From: Nannobrachium achirus
Taxonomy: Eukaryota; Chordata; Actinopteri; Myctophiformes; Myctophidae
DNA: 64,000 bases
Reading direction: 5' to 3'
NCBI GenBank assembly: GCA_963921795.1
Contig: OY997644.1
Location: forward strand, 3,820,522 to 3,884,521
Shown here: positions 41,358-63,333 of the stretch, one piece after another
Numbering within the stretch: the first letter of the stretch is position 1
How the letters are laid out: every line of letters begins with the position of its first letter
Notes under the pieces: model-generated
Database searches by the model: none
What the model saw: the letters and a program-made list of their open reading frames with translations, nothing else
What the model was told of the DNA's origin: nothing
Program-made: the position numbers and the translations under genes

Positions 41358-41515
41358 GATTGCCAGACCCATGAAATGGGTAGGCCTACATAAGCAAATG
41401 TCGGTCTGTCCCTTTTCTATATAAAGGGTATATATGATGATGACATGATGATGACATGCCTACAAAAGGCATGATGTCATAAATGATGATGACAGACAGG
41501 GGGTCTGGCACAACC
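41358..41515. mobile_element. Small MITE with TTGCCAGACCC ends
   Basis: TTGCCAGACCC at the left pairs with GGGTCTGGCACAA at the right. It lies between the Helitron 3' end and the flank shared with 4313, where copy A's flank has no such insert. The interior has TGATGATGACA repeats. Confidence 0.5.
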
Positions 41516-42113
41516 AGGTTGACCTGGTCTAGTTATTATTATTACTAGAGGTTTGCGCCCGCTTCGCCCGTTTTATATTAAGTGAAACCTGACCAATCAA
41601 GGAAATTGGCCCACTTATAGTCTGGTCAAAGTGTCATGTGAAGCTCATCAATCCACCAATCCTCAAGCTTATCGGACATGTGCCCGTTTATGCCCATCTA
41701 TGCCCATCTGGCATATGCTCTGCTACGGGCATAGACGGCCCTCTCAATTCCACATATTGTGTCAGTCTAACCAGTGTGGTTGCGCAACATGAGTCACACT
41801 TGCAAATGAATTCTGTCCTTGGAACCTTCCCCCCAGAATAGGGATGCAGGGGTTCAAGTGGTTAAATGTCAAATATTACGTTATTTTCAGTCCGTTCTGA
41901 CGGAAACCGGTATTTCTCTGTGACATTGCCTACTGTAAGATTCAAAAAATGAACAGTGTAATTCAGGGATGCCGTGGATGAAAACCTTTCTTTACAGCTG
42001 TGCACTGTGTTGATTTGTTGATATATAAGACATTTAAAACAAATTTGAAACAAAAAAGTCAAACACGTTAAGAAAGACCTGGTGTAGACTTTGAGAAATG
42101 TTAGAGCATATTC
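41516..42113. other. Shared flank then unassigned sequence
   Basis: 41535-41643 matches 4313-4405. The rest holds no gene that I can recognise. Confidence 0.5.
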
Positions 42114-42529
42114 CAGGGGTCTTCAACAGGGGGTCCGGGACCCCTAGGGGGTCCTCAGAGTTACTACAGGGGGTCCTCCAAATCTTTGTGTGATTTGGAT
42201 GATCTTTTTTCCTCCTTTTTAATATTAACCACATGAACCCTAGTGTCCATATTGGGAGAACTTTAGCCAAAAATAGCCTATTTTCGGCTTTGAGCTTTGG
42301 TGTAGAGGGGGAAAAGATCAGACTAACTTCAGAGTGAAAGGTCAAGTTTTAGAAGTATTGACAGTGGTTAAATATCTGAAAACACAAATTGACATGAATC
42401 CAAAATACACTGATGATTGTGCTGTCAAACGATGAAACTATATGGCATCTATTAACAGGTTGTGGGGGCCCCTGCTTCATCTCTCTCTGAACTAAGGGGT
42501 CCTTGGCCTGAAAACGTTGAAGACCCCTG
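42114..42529. mobile_element. hAT-type MITE
   Basis: Perfect 14-bp terminal inverted repeats, CAGGGGTCTTCAAC and its complement. An 8-bp target duplication with one mismatch (GCATATTC left, GCATATGC right) fits the hAT superfamily. It is 416 bp long and has no coding frame. Confidence 0.8.
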
Positions 42530-43125
42530 GCATATGCCATTCATGCAGAAGGTTGGGATAGCGGTCAGCAAGGGCTTGCGGTCGCAGCGGGTTCCTAACG
42601 CCAAATCAAATGGCTTCAGGTCTCTGAGCCAAGTCTCCTGAGGAGGCGTGTCCCAGACCTCTCCTGGACAGGTGTCACCGGACGTAAAAAACAGCAACAG
42701 ACAGAGCCATATGAATGTTTTTGGAGCATTAAAAATCAAGAAACCCGTTAAGACAAATACATGTGACGGCAGACTGCTTATTTTAATTGACAACAATGCA
42801 GTGGAGATTGTGCATACTGTATTACAGTTCTGTAGTCAGCATATAATTAACAACTCACCTACAGTGTTGGGGTCAAAAGAGAGCACACTTTCAAAGTTTG
42901 TATATTGTGTCGGTCACAAGAGCATGGTTTTCATATTGTATATTACGTTTTGCCTAAATCTTGCCTTTAATCCTTGTCTGTTGTTTTGTTTACTTTCGAC
43001 CAGTGTCAAGATGGCTTCAATAGAAATCGGATATCCTCTAAAAACTGGCCAGTTTTCAAAGTAAGAGACACTTTTTTTATTTACCTCATAGTCTCATAGT
43101 GCTGCTCAACACTACTGGACGATTT

Positions 43126-43191
<66 letters not shown>

Positions 43192-43432
43192 CACGCACGT
43201 GCAGTGGTTTTCTGCACGGTGGAGTGAAGTCTTAAGGTGCACGCACACATGTATGCACATGCGTACCCGCGTGCATCAAACTCACAGTCAATCAATGACA
43301 ACCCATTCACAGTTCTGGTAAGCGGTTGGCGCCAAGCGTCAGAATGAACAGGAATGAGCGACCTGGCTGGATGGGGGACTGCTCCATGGTTCCAACTCCC
43401 GTTGGTCCCAACAGGTTCAAATTCACCAAGCC
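42530..43432. other. Intergenic, no gene supported
   Basis: Contains a 138-codon open frame (42648-43064) with no motif or splice context, and a (GT)n tract at 43127-43185. Nothing further is recognised. Confidence 0.45.
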
Positions 43433-43757
43433 ACAAGCATTTGGGCTTGTCGTTGAGCCTGTTACCGAGCTGTTAGCCGCCCATTATTTCATGTTTAAAT
43501 AATCAAGACGAGTCGGTGAAGAACCAATCACCCACGCTGGCACAAACATGTCGGCCTAAAAGTGTATTGATACCTGACAACCAGGTCTGTTAGAAAAGTA
43601 CTGTATTTAGAAGGCCCTGAAATGTGATGCAAGTGATATTATTTTTTGGTTAAAATAAATATGCATTTTCTATTTATAAAGAACTGAAAATACATGGAGA
43701 TTCTCTAGTAATTATTACAGTACTATTCATCACTGCCTTAGGGTACCTCGGTCAATG

Positions 43758-43802
<45 letters not shown>

Positions 43803-44066
43803 AGTCTTCATGTTCGCTGAGCACGTCTCCTGTGGTAAACAACTTTTATCATTTAAACATTACGTCAAAATGCGATGACAGATTGACAGCTACTGCTAAA
43901 TGTGTTTTCTTTAGTAGTCTGATTTTGAGTTTACTTCCTCGTGTCTTCACCGTTCACATGCGACCAAAAGATATCATTTGCCCGGTGGCAGTACATGACA
44001 TTTCTCACCTACCGCTGTGTCACGTGGCTGTAAGTCACATTCCTCATTTGGCTGTGCATCAAATTC
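43433..44066 (+). repeat. Far upstream flank of gene B, paralogous to 27297-27697
   Basis: Matches the earlier copy except for about 230 bp at 43721-43951, which includes a (CT)n tract (43762-43798). It ends GTGCATCAA, where the block shared with copy A begins. Confidence 0.75.
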
Positions 44067-44404
44067 CTGAAACTAGAGTCACTGATAGAGATGAGGAAGG
44101 AGGAGGTCAAATGACCCAGATAGTTTGTCAGGCCTGCCGTAGCCAGCTCCAGGAAGAAGCACAACATTACATTTAAGTACCCTAAGTACAAGCTGGTTGG
44201 GTACATAAACAAAGGTCAAGTTCACCAAGTATTTAGCTTTTAATCTATAGATCTGTAAACACACAGACATGAATTAAACATGATATCAAACATAATAATT
44301 ATGTAACGATATTAAATAATCATGGATCCAGTCACACACAATTTGAGAGGACCTGTGTTTTCATGCTATACTTTTTGGGTCATTAAAGTAGAATTTCAGA
44401 CTAG

Positions 44405-44453
<49 letters not shown>

Positions 44454-44805
44454 TCCTTCTTTTATTTTTATTACCTTTAGTTGGTGTTCTTCTAGGCTTT
44501 TCCCAAAACGTTGTACATACATTCATTCACAGAACACACATAGCAAACAACAGCTGAATAAGTGAAACAAAGTACCATGACTGAAAGGGATGAGGTTATA
44601 TAAAATGCCATGCTTACATGTAATCTTTGATCTATACACAGTTTGACAGTTTGACAGACAGACAAACCAGGTAAACATCTTATCTCCCTTGAGCACCGGA
44701 GCAACGTCTTGTTCCACTGCCAAATTCAAATATTCAAGATGTTTGCTGTGCGTGTGTGTGAGTGTATAAAACGCCATAGTGGATCGTATTCTCTCTCAGT
44801 AAACC
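44067..44805 (+). promoter_or_regulatory. Proximal upstream region of ZP gene copy B
   Basis: Aligns with 4981-5793. The TATAAAA box is at 44765-44771, also 34 bp before the ATG. About 50 bp present in copy A near 5585-5690 is missing here. Confidence 0.55.
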
Positions 44806-54104
<9,299 letters not shown>

Positions 54105-54143
54105 GGCAGCAATGTGTGTTGCATCTTGATCTGCCATGCACAT

Positions 54144-54714
54144 TAGGGGTGTAACGATACATTTTAATAGCGATTCGATACATATCACGATACATGGTTG
54201 ACGATACGATACATGGACGATATTGGTTCATTCATGGCGATACGATATGATTCGATTTAATTCTTTTAAATCCATAAAGTAACTATTTAGCAAAGAAATT
54301 AAATCTGCGTGAAAGGTGTGGATAGTGCAGGTTTTTAAGGGAAACATGTATTATTATGGATATCAATAAGTAAACACAGTGATTATCTGCCAAATATATG
54401 GACATTGTATATTGACAAACCTGCACCTTGACATGAACCCAGAGATGACTGTACACACATATATCGATAGACCAGTATAGCTATATGGAAAGGAAAAGTA
54501 ATTAAACCCCTCCATTTATTTTTTTCTTCTTAAAAATACTAAATACAATGCACAAGTAAGTAGTATCGATACAATCGATTATTTGCAATGCCGATTCGAT
54601 ACGATACAAAATAAAATGATACAATTCGATTTTAGCTGTTTTCATTTCGATATACTTTGATTTTTTAAGTTAAAAACGATATGTCGATACAGTTATTATA
54701 TCGTTACACCCCTA
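54144..54714. mobile_element. hAT-type MITE 3' of copy B
   Basis: Ends TAGGGGTGTAACGATAC and its near complement at 54714, with many CGATACGATAC words inside. Flanks ATGCACAT and ATACGCAT agree at 6 of 8 positions. It begins 20 bp after similarity to copy A ends. Confidence 0.75.
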
Positions 54715-56410
54715 ATACGCATACATGTGTGATTCTTTGTAATCATTGGTTGGGGAGTTTTATCAAGATGGGATTTATCACAGGTGATTTTAAAGTAGCC
54801 TATGATATCGTCGTTGTCGAGCGGAAACCTCGTATCTCCAAGTTTCAAATTTGTACGTTCTTTCGTAAAGTAAAGCCCTGCTTCATCATACAAGGCGGTC
54901 CCACAAAAGTAGTGAAAACAGCACACACAGCGCCTCGCGGGCGTTGTGTGTTTGTAGATCGTCTGTTTTTAAAATGATGAATGCATAACGAACGGTTTTG
55001 GTTTTCACCTGACAACGACAACATATTAACTGGTGACAAGGTGTTTCTTCTGATGTGTAGAATATTATTCTGATATTTGTCTTCAGCAATGTTATCATAT
55101 TCTGGAAGGGGAATTAATATTAAGGATGTTAAAAAAAATGGTACAACATAATTCTCATTGTGTAACTCAGTGAAATTTGACTGCTTTTGATTCTCTGTGT
55201 GAATTATTATACCCTGTGTTTTGTTTAATTTCTGGCGTTTCACATTTAAATGATCTGAAGTTGAATCATTAAACAATAAACAATACTTATATTACAGTTT
55301 GCCTGAAGTATTTCTTAAACATAACAAGTCGGCTGTTCTGCCATTTTAGCTGTACTAGTCATTCATGTTGACCCTGTCACTGTATGGACTTAAATATTGA
55401 TTGAATAAAATGACACGCTTGATCGTAAACATATTCCACAGATGTCTCTAATACTCATTAACAGTTTGCAGGGACAGGTACAGGAAAGTACAGTTCAATA
55501 CAAGGTCAATAACACTTATTTTAACAATTCACCCTGCCTTAAATCTGTCGTTGATGCTCATCACATCAACCAACAAACCCTGTCCAAAAAGGTTGTATTA
55601 ACAGTGTCCGCAGAAAACAGAAAACTGCCCTAAATACTGACTGGGCTGTGATTCCTGTCACTTTAGCTGCAGTCATTCATGTTGACCCTGTCACTGTACA
55701 GTATGTACTTGAATATTCAGTGAATGAAATGACACACTTGATCGCATACATGCAGTTGTCTCTAAATCATTCATGACAAACAAATAGAAACAAATAAGTA
55801 TGTTGGGCCTAAAGTACCGATGAGATAAGTAATACGCTAAGTGGGCCAGGTGTTTTCCAGACCTTACCAATCAAGACATTATGGATCCAACACTGGGTGT
55901 TGCAGCATCCTTTCTGTCATCAACTGTGAGCTGTTAGGTTACTGGTGGGCTGATGAGGTCATTGGGTTTAGTAATGCCATAACCAGATGGTAATGCCATA
56001 ATGCAAGACTGACTAACTCTATGATCAGGGGTCGGCAAGTACGTTTGGCTTCGGGCCAATAAAAGGGACCATGGTCCTCTTGAAAATGCAGGACTCGGTC
56101 CCCTTCCAAACGAACCATGGTCCGGTCCTCTGCGGGTGTGAACACAGCCGGACTTTATAGAGGACCAAATGTAGGTCTGTTCAGCCTACAGTGCATTCTG
56201 CATTGTGTGTTATTCATTGAAGAACAATAAGGAAAATATAATAAACCACTACTCATGAGGCTAAGGTATATTGTAACTTCTACTACAAGACACTACACGC
56301 ATCAATCTTTACGTTTTGCAGTTGTGAAGCTGGATTAATAATTAGTTGTAAAAGCATGTCTTTCCTACGGGAATCACTATTGATATGACCGCTGATATTT
56401 CTCCATGAGC
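54715..56410. other. Intergenic region with a ~330-bp imperfect tandem repeat
   Basis: CATTCATGTTGACCCTGTCA and the following sequence occurs at about 55360 and 55675, so 55330-55790 is an old tandem duplication. A palindromic-MITE relic lies near 54909-54975. No exon is recognisable. Confidence 0.5.
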
Positions 56411-58434
56411 TGCAATTCAATTCAATTCAATTCAATTCAATTCAATTCAATTCAATTCAATTCAATCTTTATTTCAGACCCAGGAAGATCCATATCAGTC
56501 ACATACAATAAAACAATACAAGAACAAGTAATAAAACAATACAAAAACAAGTAATACAAAATTCAAAATAAAAGCACAGAGCACCAAGCCTAAAAAATCA
56601 GTTTCTGACATACAGACATGTGCGCCAAGGGTTCCACAGTCTAGATGAGAACCTGACAGCACTGCGTGTGGGGTACGTTATAACAGCAATGATGTCATTA
56701 ACTGACTCAGATGCCCTACACATAAACCTGTACATAAGGTTGCGTAGTACAGCAGAGCAGGTGGGAACCCCCACACTGACAAACATCTGGCTCACACTGG
56801 AGCTTCTCGGAGCTCTTAACAGCAGCCTCATACAGTCATTATAGGCCACTGTGAGACATCTGATGCTGCCTTGTCTGTAGCGACACCAAAGCTGGGCAGT
56901 ATACAGTGGTGTACAAAAGGATCTAAAAAGAGATATCTTCACAGGTACAGAGCGCATGCTAAATTTGCGACACAGCATGTTGGCTTGGGCATACAGCTTC
57001 CGCCGCTGTCTATAGATGTCCTTGTCATCTGACAGGTCATTGGAGATAATATGACCCAAATAAGTAATCTCGCTACATACATTTAGGGTAGAGCCAGCTA
57101 GATTGAAGTCAGGGAAGGTAGATTGTCTGTCTTCCCTACTTCTGTACTTCTGATAATCATGATTTGACTCTTTTTAGCATTCTATTTAATATCAAAATCA
57201 AGGCCATACTGTGAGCATACACTCAGAAGCTGTTGGAGACCCGCACTGTACGGACTAAATATGACCAAATCATCTGCATACATCAAGTGATTAATTAGTG
57301 AGTCGCCAATCCTACACCCAGTTCTACATGCATTTAACATCAGTGATAGATCATTCATATAAACATTAAAAAGTAAAGGGGACAGCATTCCTCCTTGACG
57401 GACTCCATTAGTTACATGAAAGGAAGGAGAGATTGACTTCCCCCATTTTACACTCATCGTCTGGTGAGCATAACAGAACACCAAAATTCTGACTAAGTAA
57501 CTAGGGACCCCTCTTTGTGTCAATTTCAAAAACAACTTCTCGTGATTAATGCGATCAAACGCCCGAGAAGCATCAATAAAAGATACAAACATAGTAGAGT
57601 TCTGTCTACTGTATTTTTCTAGAATCTCTTTGAGAGCAAAAATACACAAATCAGTGCCATGTTTCCTTTTAAATCCAAATTGGTTATCAGCAGACGAAAT
57701 CAACCTCTCAAGTCTGCTCAGTACAATTGACTCCAACACTTTGGACAAAACACTGGCCAAAGCAATTGGCCTATAATTATCTGAGCTGTTGAGCTTTCCC
57801 CACTTTATCTTTAATGACCGGCACTAACAGAACAGTGAGCATAGACTCAGGTAAAAACCCATGTACAAAAAATCCTGTAAAATCCATAGCAACCAAAGGA
57901 CACAGTTTCTTACTGGCAAGTTTAAGATGTTTTGCTGTAATATTGTCCAGACCACAGGCCTTGTTATCCCCTAGCTTCAACAGAGCTTCATGTACTTCAG
58001 CAGGGGTAACAATCACCTCATCATTAAAATCTACCTTTTTAACTACAAACCGATTACTTTTTACACAGTTGAACAGATCAGAATACTGTTTCTGCCACAA
58101 CTGTGAAATTTCATCAGACCCACTTACACCGTCTATATTTGATGGAAGGGATGTTTTGCAATTATTTATCATTTTAATTTCTTTCCAAAAGTCATTTACA
58201 TTATTCTTTTGCAGTTTCTTTGCCAATGAATCCGACCTCATTATATTCTCATTTCTTTTAATATACCGGAGGGCATATTTAAAATTGGCATTAGTCTGCT
58301 TTTTATCCTCAAACAGAGGGCCATGTCTAACCTTACCAGACTCCGCCCACAACCTAAAAGCACTTCTAGCCTCAGTGAAGTATGTGTACGTGATCATTCC
58401 ATCCTGGCTTATAGTAGAGGAGCCTATCAATTTC
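56411..58434 (-). mobile_element. CR1/Jockey-type LINE, 5' truncated and frame-broken
   Basis: On the minus strand the element ends in a (TTGAA)n tail (56411-56466) just after AATAAAG. The upstream part holds ORF2 only, with no endonuclease domain. It is cut at about 58434 where the palindromic element begins. The clade within the CR1/Jockey group is not certain. Confidence 0.75.
56598..57059 (-). pseudogene. LINE ORF2: C-terminal region
   Basis: The frame contains FCTPLYTAQLWCRY, VAYNDCMRLLLRAPR and SSSVSQMFVSVGVPT, the conserved C-terminal part after RT in this LINE group. It is separated from the RT frame by stops and a frameshift around 57060-57180. Confidence 0.75.
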
Positions 58435-58517
58435 CGTAATTTTGGAATGTTAATTTTTGGAGACATGTATATCTTGATTCTTGGGGTTCTCAGAATGCCA
58501 AAAAAACATGTCTCCAA
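57182..58517 (-). pseudogene. LINE ORF2: reverse transcriptase
   Basis: Two frames joined by a frameshift near 57780. The first (58517-57777) has the pre-RT linker and LKLGDNKACGLDNITAKHLK. The second (57760-57182) carries DNQFGFKRKHGTDLC, FVSFIDASRAFDRI, GVRQGGMLSPLLFNVYMNDL and the YADD box. The codons past about 58435 lie in the neighbouring palindrome and are not LINE sequence. Confidence 0.8.
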
Positions 58518-59028
58518 TTTTTATTTTGGGGTTTAGCATGTGTAATTAGCATAATTAGCCAATTCATTGCCCAAAACAGGAAATGGCAATAACTTTGCTT
58601 CTAGGTAACTTATAAAGGTGATCTAAGAGTCTAAGTCCATGTTTGTGAGGTCCATAAATTCATCTGTTACCATTGTGAAGTCATACATTCTTTCCTAATT
58701 ATCATACATTATTCAAAAACGGGTGAAAATAAGTAAATTGCTGCATTTTTTAAGTTTTAGTCAACTTTGAAAGCTTCTCACAAACTCTAAGATGTATGTT
58801 TACAAGTCATCAATTATCATCATCCTAAAAATAAATCATGCAACCCTTTGTCTGTGTAATAATTATGTAATAATCACACCCAAACGAGAAATAGCTATAT
58901 TTCTTTGCTTTAAGTTAATTAATAAAGATGATCTTACAGACAGTGTAAGTCTGTTTGCACGTCTAGAAAATATTCTCTTTCCATAGGATATCTAACCTTT
59001 CATTATTAGCGTAATTTGCATATATATT

Positions 59029-59160
59029 GTTACGACCCTGCAAGAGATTGGGCCGTAACTCGCCATGCCAAGCGAGCTGCTTGCCTTGTCTGCTGAGTGG
59101 GGGGCTGGGGTTCGCTTCCCGGTTTGGGAGCGAACTGCCTCACTCAGTCTGCAAAACGTT
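59029..59160. mobile_element. Small LTR-like insert within the left arm
   Basis: TGTTACGACC...CGTTACA, 132 bp, inserted in an ATATAT tract. The right-arm copy (about 61122-61254) is followed by about 80 bp not present in the left arm. It could be a solo LTR of a tiny element. Confidence 0.35.
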
Positions 59161-59834
59161 ACAATATATATAGGCCTATATATATATCCCTCATATAAAA
59201 TAAAGAACAATATGAGAAATGGTCACAGATTGATTGTTTGTTCTAATATTTACAGAAAGTTTTGTAAACACATTTAAATAGAAGGGTCTCCATCTTTGTT
59301 GTCATCATCATCAATCCCCAACAGATGTGCCTTGCTTACATTACAACACACCTATTCATCTGCCCCACACATGCATATCTGAGAGCAGTTACACGTTTGA
59401 GAGAACAATGTGACATGCAATGGGATTTCAGTTGGGTAATGGTGGCTGGAGCTGGGGGATCATGTGTTGTGACTAGCACCAGTTGATTTCCCTCAGCCTC
59501 CCATCCATATTCAATTGCTGGTGGTATCTGTGGGTTATGTACGTGGTCCTGACTCCTCATACCATACCATTGCCTGGTAATGGGCACGGGCAATGGCTTG
59601 ATGTAATGCTCCTTGTGTAGGTTGCAGCTTCTCTGCTTCTAATTGTTTCTTTGTGAATAACCTCCACCTGAGCTCACCAACATCCACAAGATTTGTACCG
59701 GGATTGTATTTGTAGCTGGCAAACAAATGCTTCAATCTTTTTTTCTGTGTCAGAACTGAGCTTGTTTGCAGTACCTAGAGTAGCAAATGCAGATACCACC
59801 TCCACAGGACACGGGTGTAGGGCTTGCCAATAGG

Positions 59835-60440
59835 TTAACTTCCCCTTGCCAGCAAAATGGCCTGGCTGGTCAGCTCCAGAAATGGCATGTAACCCTGGTA
59901 AGGCTGAAGTCCTTGTTTTACCCAGTGCACTACTGGCTCCAGTGAGATGATACGTTTTTTGTTCCCCACACCGGTGATGAAATAGGTGTCCTTGTACAGC
60001 TGATGGTGACCCACACACAGCAGGCTGTGCAGGATTATCCTTGTGTCAGCCTCTTCCTGTGAGCTGTGGAGATGTTTTGCATTGATAGAGTTTGAGTGGA
60101 CATGTTGCCTTGACGTGATTATGAAAATGTTGGTTTTCCCCTGGAAGTGTTGGAGGGCATTCTTAGCCAGATAGACAGTCAGCTCATCTTTGGTGTGGAT
60201 ACCTGACAGTTTTTCTGACACCTTCCCTATTGGTGCGTTGTCTTCCACATGATAAGTGGTAGGGGGCTTGCCACCCTGGCATCGCTTACATGTGGCCTCC
60301 CTCAGTGAAGATGCAATGTCATGGCGGTCAAATACTACATGGGTCTCACTATGTTCTTTGGTCTTCCTGTCCAGTGTGGCTATGAAGTGGTCAGCCCACT
60401 GGGAACATCTCTTGATCCATGATGGCTTTCCCATTTGCAT
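59835..60440 (-). pseudogene. Transposon-type protein, central part
   Basis: A 201-codon frame spanning the palindrome centre. The motif SSQEEADTRIILHSLL with an acidic D-T-R core is, from memory, common in uncharacterised, apparently transposon-borne proteins of fish and cnidarians. The next part (LPGLHAISGADQPGHFAGKG) is in another frame (60018-59674). An early truncation removes the N-terminus. I cannot assign a transposase family. Confidence 0.5.
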
Positions 60441-60885
60441 TTGCTACTCTAGGTACTACAAAAAAGCTCAGTTCTGACACAGAAAACAAGTTTGAAGCAT
60501 TTGTTTGCCAGCTGTACGAGCCCGGTACAAATCTTGTGGATGTTGGTGAGCTCAGGTGGAGGTTATTCACAAAGAAACAATTAGAAGCCGAGAAGCTGCA
60601 ACCTACACAAGGAGCATTACATCAAGCCATTGCCCGTGCCCATTACCAGGCAATGGTATGGTATGAGGAGTCAGGACCACGTACATAACCCACAGATACC
60701 ACTAGCAACTGAATATGGATGGAGATCAATTGGTGCTAGTCACAACACATGATCCCCCAGCTCCAGCCACCATTACCCAACTGATCAAATGTGGCTGCAA
60801 AAAATCCCAGTGCATGTCACATTGTTCTTGTCAATCTCAACATTTTAACTGCTCTGAGATGTGCATGTGTGGGGCAGATGAATAG
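60419..60885 (+). pseudogene. Transposon-type protein C-terminus with CXC domain (right arm)
   Basis: The plus frame 60419-60688 carries VGELRWRLFTKKQLEAEKL and ALHQAIARAHYQAMVWY. After frame breaks, 60721-60885 encodes LVLVTTHDPPAPATITQL and then a Cys array with spacing CxCx4Cx3CxCx6Cx3CxC (first Cys codon 60790, last 60868), followed by a stop. This is the tesmin/TSO1-like CXC DNA-binding pattern, missing the final Cys. The left arm keeps the same region on the minus strand but has lost the first Cys pair. Confidence 0.65.
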
Positions 60886-61852
60886 GTGTGTTGTAATGTA
60901 AGCAAGGCACATCTGTTGGGGATTGATGATGACAACGACGAAGTTGGAGACCCTTCTATTTAAATGTGTTTACAGAACTTTCTGAGAATAAACAATCAGA
61001 TAATTCTGTGACCATTTCTCGTATTGTTCTTTATTTTATATCACTTCACTGCCCACGGCCGAGTCCCTCACGGCCCTCATACAAAGGCATGCTCCACGGG
61101 CCAGCCCGTCTGACACTAATGTAACGTTTTGCAGACTGAGTGAGGCAGTTCGCTCCCAAACCGGGAAGCGAACCCCAGCCCCCCACTCAGCAGACAAGGC
61201 AAGCAGCTCGCTTGGCATGGCGAGTTATGGCCCAATCTCTTGCAGGGTCGTAACAATATATATGCAAATTAAGCTAATAAGGAAAAGTTAGATATCCTAG
61301 TTATGGAAAGAGAATATTTTCTAGACATGCAAACAGACTTACACTGTCTGTAAGATTATCGTTATTAATTAACTTAAAGCAAAGAAATATAGCTATTTCT
61401 CGTTTGGGTGTGATTATTACATAATTATTACACAGACAAAGGGTTGCATGATTTATTTTTAGGATGATGATAATTGATGACTTGTAAACATACATCTTAG
61501 AGTTTGTGAGAAACTTTCAAAGTTGACTAAAACTAAAGAAATGCAGCAATTTGCTTATTTTCGCCTTGTTTTTGCATCATTTATGCTAATTACGCTAACT
61601 AGGAAAGGTTGTATGACTTCACAATGGTAACAGATGAATTTCTGGACCTCACAAACATGGACTTAGACTCTTAAATCACCTTTATAAGTTACCTAGAAGC
61701 AAAGTTATTGCCAATTACTGTTTTTGGCAATTATGCTAATTACACAAGCTAAACCCAAAAAGAAAAATTGGAGACATGTTTTTTTGACATTCTGAGAACC
61801 CCAAGAATCAAGATATATACATGTCTCCAAAAATTAACATTCCAAAATTACG

Positions 61853-62161
61853 ACCAACAGAATCTGCTCGATTGGCTCCCCCACTATTAGCATTACATAC
61901 TTTTGCTCTGTGTTTATGGAGTGGCTTGCTGGAACTACAGAGAGCCTCCACAATTCTCTAATTTGCAAATCCCGCCCCATTCTGCCCTGTTACTATGGTG
62001 CAGAGTTGTAGAAGAGAGAGTTACGTCACTTACGTCGACTCCCATAGTAAGCGTGGAAAGCTAGCTAGCTTAGCTTACTGGAGCCTGTTCTCATTCTTAT
62101 CGAGCCTCTGCTGCTCTCCTGCCCGTCCGCCCCACTATAGCCGAGGTATTTTCAATCACTG
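61853..62161 (+). promoter_or_regulatory. Possible promoter and first exon of a downstream gene
   Basis: TTACGTCA and TTACGTCG (62021-62037) are CRE/ATF-type sites. A GC-richer stretch follows and ends at a strong donor, CACTG|GTAAGT (62161/62162). Together they resemble a TATA-less promoter and a non-coding first exon. No protein is supported. Confidence 0.3.
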
Positions 62162-63333
62162 GTAAGTAGACGAAATCACGTCTTTTTCACCCTTTTAACG
62201 CATTCACGGGCCTCTCCACGGTAGACAACGTTATTATTTCACGTAATCGGCTCAAGTTAATGTTTCTCGTAAGAAAAATTACCATAAATCTAATCTCTCG
62301 AGACAGCCTCAGAACGCTACGAAGAGAGACAGACCGATAGGTGTCGCCCTTTCTTCTTTGACGATGGGTTCCCAGATTGCCATAAATCTGATGGAAGCGC
62401 TGATGGAATGAAGCTCCTCTTCATCAACAATAGTGGAGGATAACACAATACCACTCAAAGTAATCGCAGTTATTGGTGTGCGTTCATAAAAATAATATAA
62501 GTCACTAATGTTATAGTTGTTAGCTTTGCTCCAGTAGTTTTATGTATGCATGTAATCTTTAATTTACGGTGCATGCATGGTATATTTATTTGTGTTTTAT
62601 TGACAGCTCATGGTAGGCTAGTTTGACTTGTTCGCCCTGTAAAACAAGCGTGTTTATTCATGTGTTTGTTTACATCTAGTAGTTAAAATGGTTGAATTGA
62701 GCACTTGGCATGCTCTGTCTGTAGTGTGTCTGCAGGACTTGTAGGTTGAGTTACGAGTTTAGATTAGATGCCAATGCAACAAATGCAGCCCTGGATATTT
62801 AACAAACTTTTCTTATCAAACTTGGTAGCCCAGTGACAATACAAACTGGCTTAAGGGGAGTCTACTCTGCATGCAAATATTGTCATCTACAGCTATTTCA
62901 AATAACAAAATATGGTTTCTAACAATCTAGTCTAAATCTAGTTTGCAATCATGGGTATACAAGTATAATGTATGGGTCACATACAGATTGTTTAATTAGA
63001 TGTTAATTAATAGATGTCTGTGAGTGAGGTTCATTTTATGTTTGACATTCGATAGGGTCAGAGGTTAGTGCGTTTGGTGTTTTACAACTTAGTCTGGTAT
63101 GATGTTTGATTACATTTAACCATTGTTTATGAAATGTTTGTGTTGGCTTTAAAAATAGTGAGAAAGTTGCCACAACAAAGAACATTTCTGCTCCACAAAG
63201 CCTGACATTCCAATGTCAATCCTACAATGCAAACCATAATCATACGTGACTTGTAATATTTGATTTCGGTATACATTTATTCACATCACATTACATTTCT
63301 GCTCCATACAACTTGTTTGTCAATATATAGACA
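62162..63333. other. Intron-like or intergenic sequence
   Basis: AT-rich, with no recognisable repeat or exon. Confidence 0.45.

Larger units (their letters stand above)
58435..61852. mobile_element. 3.4-kb palindromic (foldback) element
   Basis: Left arm 58435 to about 59795 and right arm about 60435 to 61852 are inverted copies around a ~640-bp centre. The outermost bases are CGTAATTTTGGAATG and its complement. The arms are diverged by indels, so the structure is not new. Both arms and the centre encode pieces of one transposon-type protein. No target duplication is visible at the ends. Confidence 0.8.

Noticed and set aside
42648..43064. 138-codon frame
   Set aside because: No recognisable motif, splice context or paralogue.
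57814..58536. 240-codon plus-strand frame
   Set aside because: It is the antisense shadow of the LINE reverse transcriptase.
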